Shown piece by piece: positions 1-5,872 of a DNA stretch of 6,543 bases. The position numbers and the translations under genes were made by a program. Where the stretch lies: assembly GCA_028292145.1 (NCBI GenBank), contig JAQGMX010000350.1, positions 1 to 6,543 of the forward strand. Reading direction: 5' to 3'. Source of the stretch: Variovorax sp. (lineage in GTDB: Bacteria; Pseudomonadota; Gammaproteobacteria; Burkholderiales; Burkholderiaceae_C). The notes under the pieces are model-generated. The model was not told the DNA's origin. It made no database searches and worked only from the letters and a program-made list of their open reading frames with translations. How positions within the stretch are numbered: position 1 is the stretch's first letter; each line of letters opens with the position of its first letter.

Positions 1-1
1 G

Positions 2-127
2 TCAGCGCCGCGCGACGTTCGTTTCGTGCTCACGCTCAACGGCGCGTTGATCCTGATCCTCGGCATCGTTCCCGGCGGCCTGATGACGCTTTGCGCGCAG
101 GCCATCGTGGCCACGCTGGCCAAATAA
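2..127 (+). CDS. nuoN: NADH-quinone oxidoreductase subunit N, C-terminal fragment
   Basis: Partial gene, entering from the left edge, 41 residues and a TAA stop. The visible peptide contains the stretch VLTLNGALILILGIVPGG followed by a short helix rich in Ala and Val, which is the usual last transmembrane helix and tail of betaproteobacterial NuoN. NuoN is one of the antiporter-like membrane subunits of respiratory complex I and takes part in proton pumping in the inner membrane. It is normally the last nuo gene, and the gene that follows here (DUF2818) is its usual neighbour in Burkholderiales, which supports the call. The short length limits certainty, but the peptide and the context agree. 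Confidence 0.85.
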   Translation, partial: SAPRDVRFVLTLNGALILILGIVPGGLMTLCAQAIVATLAK

Positions 128-155
128 GCCGCCAGCGGCCGGCGATGCGAGCGGA

Positions 156-470
156 GTGACGCAAACCGTTTCCGTCTGGGTGGTGTTGCTGTTCGCGCTG
201 GTCGCGGCCAACCTGCCGTTCGTCAATGAGCGCCTAGTGGCGGTCTTGCCGCTCAGGTCGGCGACGAAGCCGTTGTCGATCCGCATCGGCGAGCTTCTGT
301 TTTTTTATGCGTTGTCCGGTGCCGTGGGTCTTCTTTTCGAGCATCGCGTCGGCCAGATCGCACCGCAGGGCTGGGAGTTCTACACGGTCACCGGCGCGCT
401 CTTCATCGTGCTGGCATTCCCGGGATTCACTTGGCGGTACCTGCTCAAACACAGAAAACATCGCACATGA
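156..470 (+). CDS. DUF2818 family small membrane protein
   Basis: A 104-residue protein with three likely membrane segments, about residues 5-20, 46-62 and 76-96, and a basic tail (LLKHRKHRT). The N-terminal pattern SVWVVLLFALVAANLPFVNER matches what I know of the DUF2818 family, whose members sit directly after nuoN in betaproteobacteria; length and topology also fit. The start is GTG; it is chosen because it gives the family's normal N-terminus. No well-spaced ribosome binding site is visible, only G-rich sequence abutting the codon. It begins 28 nt after nuoN and its TGA overlaps the next gene's ATG (ATGA at 467-470), so it is probably co-transcribed with nuo and translationally coupled to the Nudix gene. 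Its function is unknown; a role in complex I assembly or stability is only inferred from position. Confidence 0.85.
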   Translation: MTQTVSVWVVLLFALVAANLPFVNERLVAVLPLRSATKPLSIRIGELLFFYALSGAVGLLFEHRVGQIAPQGWEFYTVTGALFIVLAFPGFTWRYLLKHRKHRT

Positions 471-1063
471 CGAACGCGCACACAGCGACTCCAGAGGAGC
501 CGCATCTGTTGGAGAAGAAGGTCAGCGGCGAAGTGCTGGTCAAAGGCAACTTTCTTCATGCCTGCCGCGACACCGTGAGCCTTCCCGACGGGACGACAGC
601 CACGCGCGAGTATGTCATCCACCCCGGTGCCGTGGTCGTGATTCCGCTGCTGGACAACGGTGACGTCGTGCTGGAACGGCAGTTCCGCTATCCCGTCGCG
701 CAGGTCATGACCGAATTTCCTGCAGGCAAGCTGGACGCTGGCGAAGACCCGCTCCTGTGCGGCCAGCGCGAGCTGCAGGAAGAAACCGGCTACACCGCCG
801 ACGAATGGGCCTACGCCGGACTGATGCACCTGGCCGTCGCCTATTCGACGGAGATCATTCACGTCTATTTCGCCCGGGGCCTTTCGCTGGGCGAAAGAAA
901 GCTGGACGACGGCGAGTTCGTCGACGTCTTCACGGCCAGCCCGGAAGCGCTGTCCGGATGGTGCCGCGATGGAACCGTCACCGACGCGAAGACGCTCACC
1001 TGCATGCTCTGGCTGCAGAATGTCCAGTCCGGCGCCTGGGTGCTCGACTGGCAGGCCGCCTGA
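467..1063 (+). CDS. Nudix hydrolase, probable ADP-ribose pyrophosphatase (NudF-like)
   Basis: A 198-residue cytoplasmic protein with a complete Nudix box at residues 87-109: G87, E93, R101-E102, E105-E106 and G108 fit the GX5EX7REUXEEXGU pattern that binds the metal ions and cleaves the diphosphate. Further family marks are ERQFRYPV (residues 70-77), just before the box, and DAKTL (173-177) near the C-terminus, both typical of the ADP-ribose pyrophosphatase (NudF/YffH) branch. The expected reaction is ADP-ribose or a related NDP-sugar to AMP plus the sugar phosphate. The ATG at 467 is preferred over an in-frame TTG at 431 because it overlaps the DUF2818 stop as ATGA and avoids an atypical 12-residue extension. 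No Shine-Dalgarno sequence is obvious, consistent with coupling. Its place after nuoN suggests a link to NAD-derived metabolites, which is inference. Exact substrate is not proven by the motif. Confidence 0.9.
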   Translation: MTNAHTATPEEPHLLEKKVSGEVLVKGNFLHACRDTVSLPDGTTATREYVIHPGAVVVIPLLDNGDVVLERQFRYPVAQVMTEFPAGKLDAGEDPLLCGQRELQEETGYTADEWAYAGLMHLAVAYSTEIIHVYFARGLSLGERKLDDGEFVDVFTASPEALSGWCRDGTVTDAKTLTCMLWLQNVQSGAWVLDWQAA

Positions 1064-1091
1064 CCGCTGGCGCGCCGCCGATAATCGGCGA

Positions 1092-1538
1092 ATGAAGGTT
1101 CTCGATCTCCGCTGCGCGCAAGGCCATGGCTTCGAGGGCTGGTTCGCGTCCGGCGATGCGTTCGAGTTGCAGCTTGCCGCCGGACTGGTCGAGTGTCCGA
1201 TCTGCGGCGAAAGGGATGTGATCAAACTCCTGGCTGCACCGCGACTGAATCTGAGCGGCGCCCAGGAGCCTCGCGCATCGCAGCAGGTTGCCGCCACGCC
1301 AGACGCGGGAGTGCCCGATGCTGCGCACTGGATGCGTGCGATCCGCGAGGTCATGGCCCGGACCGAGGATGTCGGCGAGCGTTTTGCCGACGAAGCGCGA
1401 AAGATGCACTACGGCGAGGCGGAGGAGCGCGGCATTCGCGGCCGCGCCACCCGTGCCCAGGCCGAAGCGCTGGTGGAGGAGGGAATCGACGTCATGCCGC
1501 TGCCCGTGCCCGACGCGCTCAAGGAAACGCTTCAGTAG
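1092..1538 (+). CDS. DUF1178 family protein
   Basis: A 148-residue soluble protein beginning MKVLDLRCAQGHGFEGWF. It has two cysteine-containing clusters, C8 with H12 and C35-P-I-C38-G, which look like a small zinc ribbon near the N-terminus. A charged helical second half follows, with the stretch FADEARKMHYGEAEERGIRG (residues about 94-113). Both parts and the total length are typical of DUF1178, a proteobacterial family of unknown function. The ATG at 1092 lies 28 nt after the Nudix stop and gives the conserved N-terminus; the longer frame reading back to 969 overlaps the Nudix gene and has no family support. The ribosome binding site is weak. It is probably the last gene of the nuo transcript and ends one base from the convergent aminotransferase gene. 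Confidence 0.88.
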   Translation: MKVLDLRCAQGHGFEGWFASGDAFELQLAAGLVECPICGERDVIKLLAAPRLNLSGAQEPRASQQVAATPDAGVPDAAHWMRAIREVMARTEDVGERFADEARKMHYGEAEERGIRGRATRAQAEALVEEGIDVMPLPVPDALKETLQ

Positions 1539-1539
1539 C

Positions 1540-2661
1540 TCAGACTTCCAGCATCGCCGAATCGACGACGGTGTCGTGCGCGTAGTTCAGCGCGCGCTGC
1601 AGCACGCGGCAGACCATGTCGATTTCGCTGTCCGACAGTGTGTGATAGACCGGCAGACACATGACGCGGCAGGCGATTGAATCTGCGATCGGCGTGTGTT
1701 GCTTGCCGACATAGCTGAGGTTCGACAGCGACGGATAGAAATACCGACGCGGAAAGATGCGGTGGTTGTTCAGTTCCTGGATCACGCGCAGCAGGACTTC
1801 TTCCGATTCGACAATCACCGGAAAGTAGGCGTAGTTGCATTCGGCGTCCGGCTGGATCTGCTGCAGTTCCACGTTCACGCCTTCGAGCTTGGCGACGTAG
1901 CGCTCGTAGATCGATTTCCGACGCGCCAGGATATCGTCGATGAAGGGCAGGTTGCACAGACCCATTGCGGCGTGGAACTCGGAATTCTTGCCGTTGATTC
2001 CGACACCGCCGAACTCAGCCGGGTTGATGTGCCCGAAGTTTCGCATCGTCGCCAGCTCGCGCAAAGTTTCCGGGTCCGGCGTGATGACGGCGCCGCCTTC
2101 GGTCGTATGAAAGAGCTTGGTCGCGTGAAAGCTGCAGGCCGAAGCGTTACCGTAGTCGAAAACTGTCTTGCCCTTGTAGCGCGTGCCGAATGCATGCGCT
2201 GCGTCATAGATCACCTTCAGGTTGCGCCGCTTGGCGATCTCGTCGATCGCCTCGATGTTGCAGGGGTTGCCGAACACGTGCGTGGCCATGATGCCGGTCG
2301 TGCGCTCGGTGATGGCAGCTTCGATCTTCGACGCATCGATGTTCAGCGTGCGCGGGCAGATATCGACCATCACGGGCTTGCAGTTCTCCCAGACCAGGCT
2401 GGATGTCGTCGCGACGTAGCTGAACGGCGTCGTGAGGACCTCGCCTTCGAGCTTCAGCGCCTTGATCGCCAGCTGAAGAGCGATCGTGCCGTTGGTCACG
2501 AAGAGCAGGTGCTGGAGTTCCAAGCGGTCCTTGAGCTCCAGTTCGAGCTCGTTGACCAGCGGCCCATTGTTGGTGAGCCATTCGCGGGCCCAGATGCCCT
2601 CGATCTGGGTGTTGTAGCTCGCCATCGGCGGGAGAAACGGCTTGGTGACGGTAATGTGCAC
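1540..2661 (-). CDS. DegT/DnrJ/EryC1 family sugar aminotransferase (VioA-like)
   Basis: A 373-residue PLP-dependent aminotransferase of the family that aminates nucleotide-linked keto-sugars. Visible marks: TKPFLPP at the N-terminus and WLTNNGP (28-34), NGTIAL (57-62) in the cofactor phosphate-binding region, YDAAHAFG (152-159) with D153 and H156 placed to contact PLP, SFHATKLFHTTEGG (177-190) with K182 as the lysine forming the Schiff base, and RNFG (207-210). The combination resembles dTDP-4-amino-4,6-dideoxyglucose transaminase (VioA), but the sugar and the carbon aminated cannot be decided from motifs. All key residues are present and the length is normal. The start is GTG at 2661, supported by AGAAGG 8 nt upstream. 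It lies 39 nt after the glycosyltransferase gene, so the two probably form an operon for an aminated glycan. No dTDP-sugar dehydratase or formyl/acetyltransferase gene is in the window. Confidence 0.88.
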   Translation of the reverse strand: MHITVTKPFLPPMASYNTQIEGIWAREWLTNNGPLVNELELELKDRLELQHLLFVTNGTIALQLAIKALKLEGEVLTTPFSYVATTSSLVWENCKPVMVDICPRTLNIDASKIEAAITERTTGIMATHVFGNPCNIEAIDEIAKRRNLKVIYDAAHAFGTRYKGKTVFDYGNASACSFHATKLFHTTEGGAVITPDPETLRELATMRNFGHINPAEFGGVGINGKNSEFHAAMGLCNLPFIDDILARRKSIYERYVAKLEGVNVELQQIQPDAECNYAYFPVIVESEEVLLRVIQELNNHRIFPRRYFYPSLSNLSYVGKQHTPIADSIACRVMCLPVYHTLSDSEIDMVCRVLQRALNYAHDTVVDSAMLEV

Positions 2662-2669
2662 TGCGATGA

Positions 2670-2675
2670 CCTTCT
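2670..2675 (-). promoter_or_regulatory. Ribosome binding site of the aminotransferase gene
   Basis: On the minus strand this reads AGAAGG, 8 nt before the GTG at 2661. It is the only good Shine-Dalgarno match near the N-terminus and decides in favour of the unusual GTG start over the internal ATG at codon 13, which would remove the conserved TKPFLPP segment. Confidence 0.7.
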
Positions 2676-2700
2676 GCGAAAAGTGCGGATGTGAAAGAGA

Positions 2701-3768
2701 TCAGGCGCCGTTGCTGAGCGTCCAGTTCCAGGCGAAGCGGGGCGTCAGCAACATGGCCAGCACGGCGATCCCGCGCAGCGATAGGCGCTGGCGCCATGTC
2801 CAGGCCTTCGACCGGTAGAGATCCCAGGCTTCGCGCCGTTCGCCGTCGCGCGCGTGCCGGACCGTGGCGGTGAGTGCCATCGGGTTGAAACGCCGGTGTT
2901 TCAGGGCTTCGAACTCGGGCGGCACGCGCAGACTCGTCGCAATCTCATAGGCGCGATGCACGTCGACGCCGCGGCCCGACGATGTGCTCGAAGCGGCCTG
3001 TACGCGGTAGAAAGACATGTCCCGTGCGATGAAGCGGGCACGCGCGCCACTGTTCGCGAGCCGCACGACGAAACCGAAGTCGCCGACATTGCCGTCGCGC
3101 TTGCCCTGCATGAGACGGCGATAGTCGTCGGTGCCGACAAGAAAAGAGTTCGGCGGCACGGATTCGTGCAGGCACCATTCCCACACCTGACGCACCGCAC
3201 CGCTGCCGGCGCGGTCGTACTTGGCGTTGTGGGCGTCCGACACCGCAATATCGACCTTGCCGTCGACGTCCATGATGATGTTTCGACCGAACCAGAGACG
3301 GACGTTCGGGTCGGTTTCCTGCTTGCACGCTTCGACCAGGCTGGCAAGCGTCCCGGCGCAGAGAGCGTCGTCGTCATGCAGGAACATCATGTGGGCGTAC
3401 CGCGCCTGCCGTGCCAGGAACCAGTGATTGGGATAGCAGCCCAGCGACGGCGAGTGATGAAAGTAGCGGATCAGCGGGCGCAGTTCGCTGGTTTCGATGA
3501 TCGCCTGGTTGGCTTTGGCTTCATCGGCCGGACTGTCGTCGCTGACGACGATCTCGCCGATCAGCGAGTGGTCCTGCATTGCCAGGCTTGCCAGCGCTTC
3601 TTCAAGTTGGTGCGGCCGGCGATACGCCGTTACAAGTACCGAAACGCGAAAAGCGGCCGAAATCGTTCTCGGGGGAGTGACCGCAGATTGGCGTCGCTCG
3701 AACTTGTCGAGCGCGGGCTTCTTGTCGGTGACGGATGCAGGTGCATCTTGAGCGAGGTCCAATATCAT
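2701..3768 (-). CDS. Family 2 glycosyltransferase (GT-A fold)
   Basis: A 355-residue glycosyltransferase. About 40 polar, probably disordered residues precede the catalytic domain, which opens with VSVLVTAYRRP (42-52), the first strand and nucleotide-binding loop of GT2 enzymes. S76-D77-D78 follows in the second nucleotide-binding position, and L130-H131-D132-D133-D134 is the DXD-type metal and sugar-nucleotide motif. GDFGF, with D230, is a possible catalytic-base region. A hydrophobic stretch at about 331-343 near the C-terminus may dock the protein on the inner membrane; there is no clear transmembrane helix or signal peptide. The start at 3768 is chosen because GAAGGAG lies 8 nt upstream; an in-frame ATG at 3843 would add 25 residues but has no ribosome binding site. 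It precedes the sugar aminotransferase, so it probably transfers a (possibly amino-) sugar to a cell-surface glycan. Donor and acceptor are unknown. Confidence 0.87.
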   Translation of the reverse strand: MILDLAQDAPASVTDKKPALDKFERRQSAVTPPRTISAAFRVSVLVTAYRRPHQLEEALASLAMQDHSLIGEIVVSDDSPADEAKANQAIIETSELRPLIRYFHHSPSLGCYPNHWFLARQARYAHMMFLHDDDALCAGTLASLVEACKQETDPNVRLWFGRNIIMDVDGKVDIAVSDAHNAKYDRAGSGAVRQVWEWCLHESVPPNSFLVGTDDYRRLMQGKRDGNVGDFGFVVRLANSGARARFIARDMSFYRVQAASSTSSGRGVDVHRAYEIATSLRVPPEFEALKHRRFNPMALTATVRHARDGERREAWDLYRSKAWTWRQRLSLRGIAVLAMLLTPRFAWNWTLSNGA

Positions 3769-3776
3769 CGATTCCA

Positions 3777-3783
3777 CTCCTTC
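3777..3783 (-). promoter_or_regulatory. Ribosome binding site of the glycosyltransferase gene
   Basis: On the minus strand this reads GAAGGAG, 8 nt before the ATG at 3768. It is a near-ideal Shine-Dalgarno sequence and fixes the start, making the 75 nt between 3843 and 3769 leader rather than coding sequence. Confidence 0.8.
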
Positions 3784-3891
3784 GCATTTCCAAGCATCGC
3801 GACATGCAACTTGGTGACTGCAAGCTGACTTGAGCAACAGCATGTATGTGATTGTTAATGCTTTTGGCTCAATTTCAAAGGAATCTAGATG

Positions 3892-3937
3892 AAAATGTTA
3901 ACAAAAATCTCGAGAATGTCACTTCCGTTAACATTTT
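3892..3937. repeat. Perfect 11-bp inverted repeat with GTTAAC cores
   Basis: The left arm AAAATGTTAAC (3892-3902) is the exact reverse complement of the right arm GTTAACATTTT (3927-3937), with a 24-nt spacer. Each arm contains the self-complementary GTTAAC, and the two copies are 30 bp apart, about three helical turns. Between them is another short palindrome, TCTCGAGA (3908-3915). A related partial copy, TTGTTAAT, lies at 3852-3859. The arrangement around a candidate promoter suggests a two-site operator for a dimeric regulator. As RNA it could also form a weak AT stem. Confidence 0.75.
3895..3922 (-). promoter_or_regulatory. Candidate sigma-70 promoter of the glycosyltransferase-aminotransferase unit
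   Basis: On the minus strand GTGACA (3922-3917; 5 of 6 to TTGACA) is followed after 16 nt by TAACAT (3900-3895; 4 of 6 to TATAAT), in the most AT-rich part of the window. Transcription would begin near 3888 and give a leader of about 120 nt before the ATG at 3768. The -10 box lies inside the left arm of the inverted repeat at 3892-3937, and the other arm lies just upstream of the -35 box. The match is moderate and other AT-rich hexamers nearby are possible. Confidence 0.4.
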
Positions 3938-3950
3938 ATGGATTTTTGGG

Positions 3951-3968
3951 GTAGGCCGAACGGCCTAC
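3951..3968 (-). terminator. GC-rich hairpin after the ABC transporter gene, possible terminator
   Basis: GTAGGCC and GGCCTAC form a perfect 7-bp stem around a 4-nt loop, 41 nt past the ABC transporter stop. Position suits a terminator or 3' end stabiliser for that transcript. However, neither side has a T-run: in the transcript direction the hairpin is followed by CCCAAAAATCC. It is therefore not a standard Rho-independent terminator. A DNA-binding site is an alternative. Confidence 0.4.
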
Positions 3969-4009
3969 TTCAGGTCCGCCGAGCGGCCATCATTCGTGGC
4001 ACAAGCGAA

Positions 4010-5794
4010 TCAGGCGACGAACTGCAGGGATGCCAATTTGGCGTACATCCCGCCTTGTGTGACGAGCGCAGCGTGCGTGCCTTGCTCGACGATCTGCCCG
4101 TGGTCGAGCACCACGATGCGGTCGGCTTTCTGCACGGTGGCCAACCGATGGGCTATGACCAACGTGGTGCGCCCGGCCATGGCCGATTCGAGCGCGGCCT
4201 GCACCATCCGCTCGCTTTCGGCGTCCAGCGCACTGGTGGCTTCGTCGAGCAGCAGCAGCGGCGGGTTCTTGAGCATCGCGCGCGCAATCGCGATGCGCTG
4301 GCGTTGACCGCCCGATAGCCGCACGCCGCGTTCGCCGAGAAACGTGTCGTAACCCTCAGGTAGCGCTTTCAGGAAATCGTCTGCGAAAGCGGCACGGGCG
4401 GCGGCGTAGACCTCGTCTTTCGAAGCCTCCGGCCGGCCGTAACGGATGTTTTCGAACGCGCTCGCTGAGAAGATCACCGCATCCTGCGGCACCAGCCCGA
4501 TGCGGTGACGGAGATCGTCGAGCGACAGCGCGTCCAGCGGCGCGCCGTCCAGCACGATGCGTCCGGCCTGCGGGTCGTAATAGCGCAGCAGCAATTGGAA
4601 GACCGTGCTTTTTCCAGCGCCGCTGGAGCCGACCAGCGCCACGGTTTCCCCCGGCGCCACGCTGAGGCTGAAGTCGCGCAATGCGGGCGTGTTGGGGCGC
4701 GACGGGTAATTGAATGACACGGCGTCGAGCGCAATGGCGCTGCCAGCCGGCGGAACCGGCACCGAAACAGGCCGTTCCGGGGACGCGATGGCCGACCGTG
4801 CATGAAGCAGTTCCATCAGGCGTTCGGTGGCGCCGGCCGCTCGCAGCACATCGCCGTAGACCTCGCCCAGCACGGCCGCGGCGCTGGCCAGAATGATCAC
4901 GTAGACGACGGTCTGGCCGAGATGGCCGGCGGTGATTTCGCCGCGCAGCACGGCCTGCGTGCCTTGATAAAGGCCCCAAAGCAATGCAGCGGAGGTCGCG
5001 CTGATGATGAAGGCGACCAGCACCGAGCGGGCTTTCGCGCGCCGGATGGCGGTGTGGAAGGCGTCGTCGGTCGACGCGTCGAAGCGTGCCGATTCGCGTG
5101 CTTCCGATGTGTAGCTCTGCACCACCGGGATGGCGTTCAGCACTTCGGCGGCGATGGCGCTCGAATCAGCCACCCGATCCTGGCTGGCGCGGGACAGTTT
5201 GCGCACCCGTCGCCCGAACCACATGCTCGGCAGCACGACCAGCACCAGTATCCCCAGCACCTGCACCATCACGTAAGGATTTGTCCAGACCAGCACGCCC
5301 AGCGCGCCGACGGCCATGACCGCATTGCGCAGACCCATGCTCAGCGATGAACCGACCACCGTCTGCACCAGCGTGGTGTCGGCGGTCAGGCGCGAAAGCA
5401 CTTCGCCGGTCTGCGTGGTTTCGAAAAACGCCGGACTCTGCCGCAACACATGCGCATACACCGCGTTACGCAGATTGGCCGTAATGCGTTCGCCGAGCCA
5501 GCTCACCGTATAGAAGCGCGCCGCGGAAAACACGCCCAGCGCCACCGCCACCGCGAACAGCAGGAAGAAGTGGTCTCTCAGCGCCATCGTCTGCGCGCCG
5601 CGATCGGTCGTCACGAGGCCGCCGTCGATCAGCTCGCGCAGCGCCAGCGGAAACGCCAGCGTTGCGCCAGCCGCGAGCACGAGGAACAGTCCGGCCAGCG
5701 CAATCTGCAGCCGGTACGGCCGCAGGAAAGGGAGCAGTCCGGAGAGGGATTTGGGTGCGCCTTTAGCGGCGTTGCGGGAGACGGGTTCGGCCAT
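4010..5794 (-). CDS. MsbA-related ABC exporter, fused permease and ATPase
   Basis: A 594-residue half-transporter that should work as a homodimer in the inner membrane, exporting a lipid or hydrophobic substrate. The N-terminal half holds about six membrane helices (roughly 30-50, 75-95, 150-170, 174-192, 256-277 and 293-314). The C-terminal ATPase is complete: A-loop Y363, Walker A GSSGAGKS (389-396), Q-loop Q437, signature LSGGQ (493-497), Walker B LLLLDE ending D517-E518, D-loop SALD (521-524) and H-loop H549. The N-terminal pattern LLPFLRPYRLQIALAG resembles the MsbA-related proteobacterial family (TIGR02204 type, about 575-600 residues) rather than lipid A flippase MsbA itself. Substrate is unknown. 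The ATG at 5794 lacks a good ribosome binding site. The gene is divergent from a MarR repressor, 78 bp away, so it may be under that repressor. It reads towards the glycosyltransferase gene, 241 bp downstream, so read-through is possible. Confidence 0.9.
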   Translation of the reverse strand: MAEPVSRNAAKGAPKSLSGLLPFLRPYRLQIALAGLFLVLAAGATLAFPLALRELIDGGLVTTDRGAQTMALRDHFFLLFAVAVALGVFSAARFYTVSWLGERITANLRNAVYAHVLRQSPAFFETTQTGEVLSRLTADTTLVQTVVGSSLSMGLRNAVMAVGALGVLVWTNPYVMVQVLGILVLVVLPSMWFGRRVRKLSRASQDRVADSSAIAAEVLNAIPVVQSYTSEARESARFDASTDDAFHTAIRRAKARSVLVAFIISATSAALLWGLYQGTQAVLRGEITAGHLGQTVVYVIILASAAAVLGEVYGDVLRAAGATERLMELLHARSAIASPERPVSVPVPPAGSAIALDAVSFNYPSRPNTPALRDFSLSVAPGETVALVGSSGAGKSTVFQLLLRYYDPQAGRIVLDGAPLDALSLDDLRHRIGLVPQDAVIFSASAFENIRYGRPEASKDEVYAAARAAFADDFLKALPEGYDTFLGERGVRLSGGQRQRIAIARAMLKNPPLLLLDEATSALDAESERMVQAALESAMAGRTTLVIAHRLATVQKADRIVVLDHGQIVEQGTHAALVTQGGMYAKLASLQFVA

Positions 5795-5800
5795 CCGCCA

Positions 5801-5806
5801 ATTCTA
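5801..5806 (-). promoter_or_regulatory. Candidate -10 box of the ABC transporter gene
   Basis: On the minus strand this reads TAGAAT, 5 of 6 to TATAAT, only 6 nt before the ATG at 5794. A weak -35, TTTGCA, lies 15 nt further upstream. If used, transcription would begin at or next to the start codon, giving a leaderless message, which would agree with the lack of a Shine-Dalgarno sequence. The -35 and its spacing are poor, so this is tentative. Confidence 0.3.
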
Positions 5807-5834
5807 TCCAGCGGTTGCCGTTGCAAAGGTCGCC

Positions 5835-5863
5835 TTGACAGTAATTGCCTAAGCAACTAATAT
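5835..5863 (+). promoter_or_regulatory. Sigma-70 promoter of the marR-efflux operon
   Basis: A consensus -35 TTGACA (5835-5840), a 17-nt spacer and TAATAT (5858-5863; 4 of 6) as -10. Transcription should start near 5869-5873, at or within a few bases of the ATG at 5873. A palindromic operator fills most of the spacer, so a bound repressor would block RNA polymerase. Confidence 0.75.
5842..5859. promoter_or_regulatory. MarR-type operator palindrome
   Basis: TAATTGC (5842-5848) and GCAACTA (5853-5859) are inverted repeats with one mismatch around a 4-nt centre. The core TTGCCTAAGCAA (5845-5856) differs at one base from the MarR box known from Escherichia coli (TTGCC-NN-GGCAA). It lies between the -35 and -10 boxes of the promoter of the adjacent MarR gene, the usual place for autorepression, and is shared with the divergent ABC transporter gene. 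Confidence 0.65.
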
Positions 5864-5872
5864 CGCGCCCCG

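Noticed and set aside
128..143. Short inverted repeats (GCCG/CGGC, GCCGGC) between nuoN and DUF2818
   Set aside because: The stems are 4-6 bp and there is no T-run. They are expected in GC-rich sequence and are not a terminator.
145..159. Mini-ORF ATG-CGA-GCG-GAG-TGA overlapping the DUF2818 GTG start
   Set aside because: Only four codons without a ribosome binding site. It could be a coupling device, but nothing separates it from chance.
380..1354. Long minus-strand open frame opposite the Nudix and DUF1178 genes
   Set aside because: It spans two well-supported plus-strand genes and their junction, and its product shows no domain.
1565..1599. ACGAC/GTCGT hairpin (1565-1577) and CAGCGCGCGCTG palindrome (1588-1599) just past the DUF1178 stop, considered as a terminator
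   Set aside because: Both lie inside the aminotransferase coding sequence, have short stems or no loop, and lack a T-run.
1696..2694. Long plus-strand open frame (332 codons) opposite the aminotransferase gene
   Set aside because: It mirrors a gene with complete catalytic motifs on the other strand, and its translation has no recognisable domain. Long antisense frames are common in GC-rich DNA.
2854..3828. Long plus-strand open frame (324 codons) opposite the glycosyltransferase gene
   Set aside because: The minus strand encodes clear GT2 motifs with a strong ribosome binding site. The antisense product is rich in Arg, His and Val with no family resemblance.
3892..3937. The AT-rich inverted repeat considered as a Rho-independent terminator for the ABC transcript
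   Set aside because: The 11-bp stem is almost entirely A-T with a 24-nt loop, and the only T-run is part of the stem. An operator role fits better.
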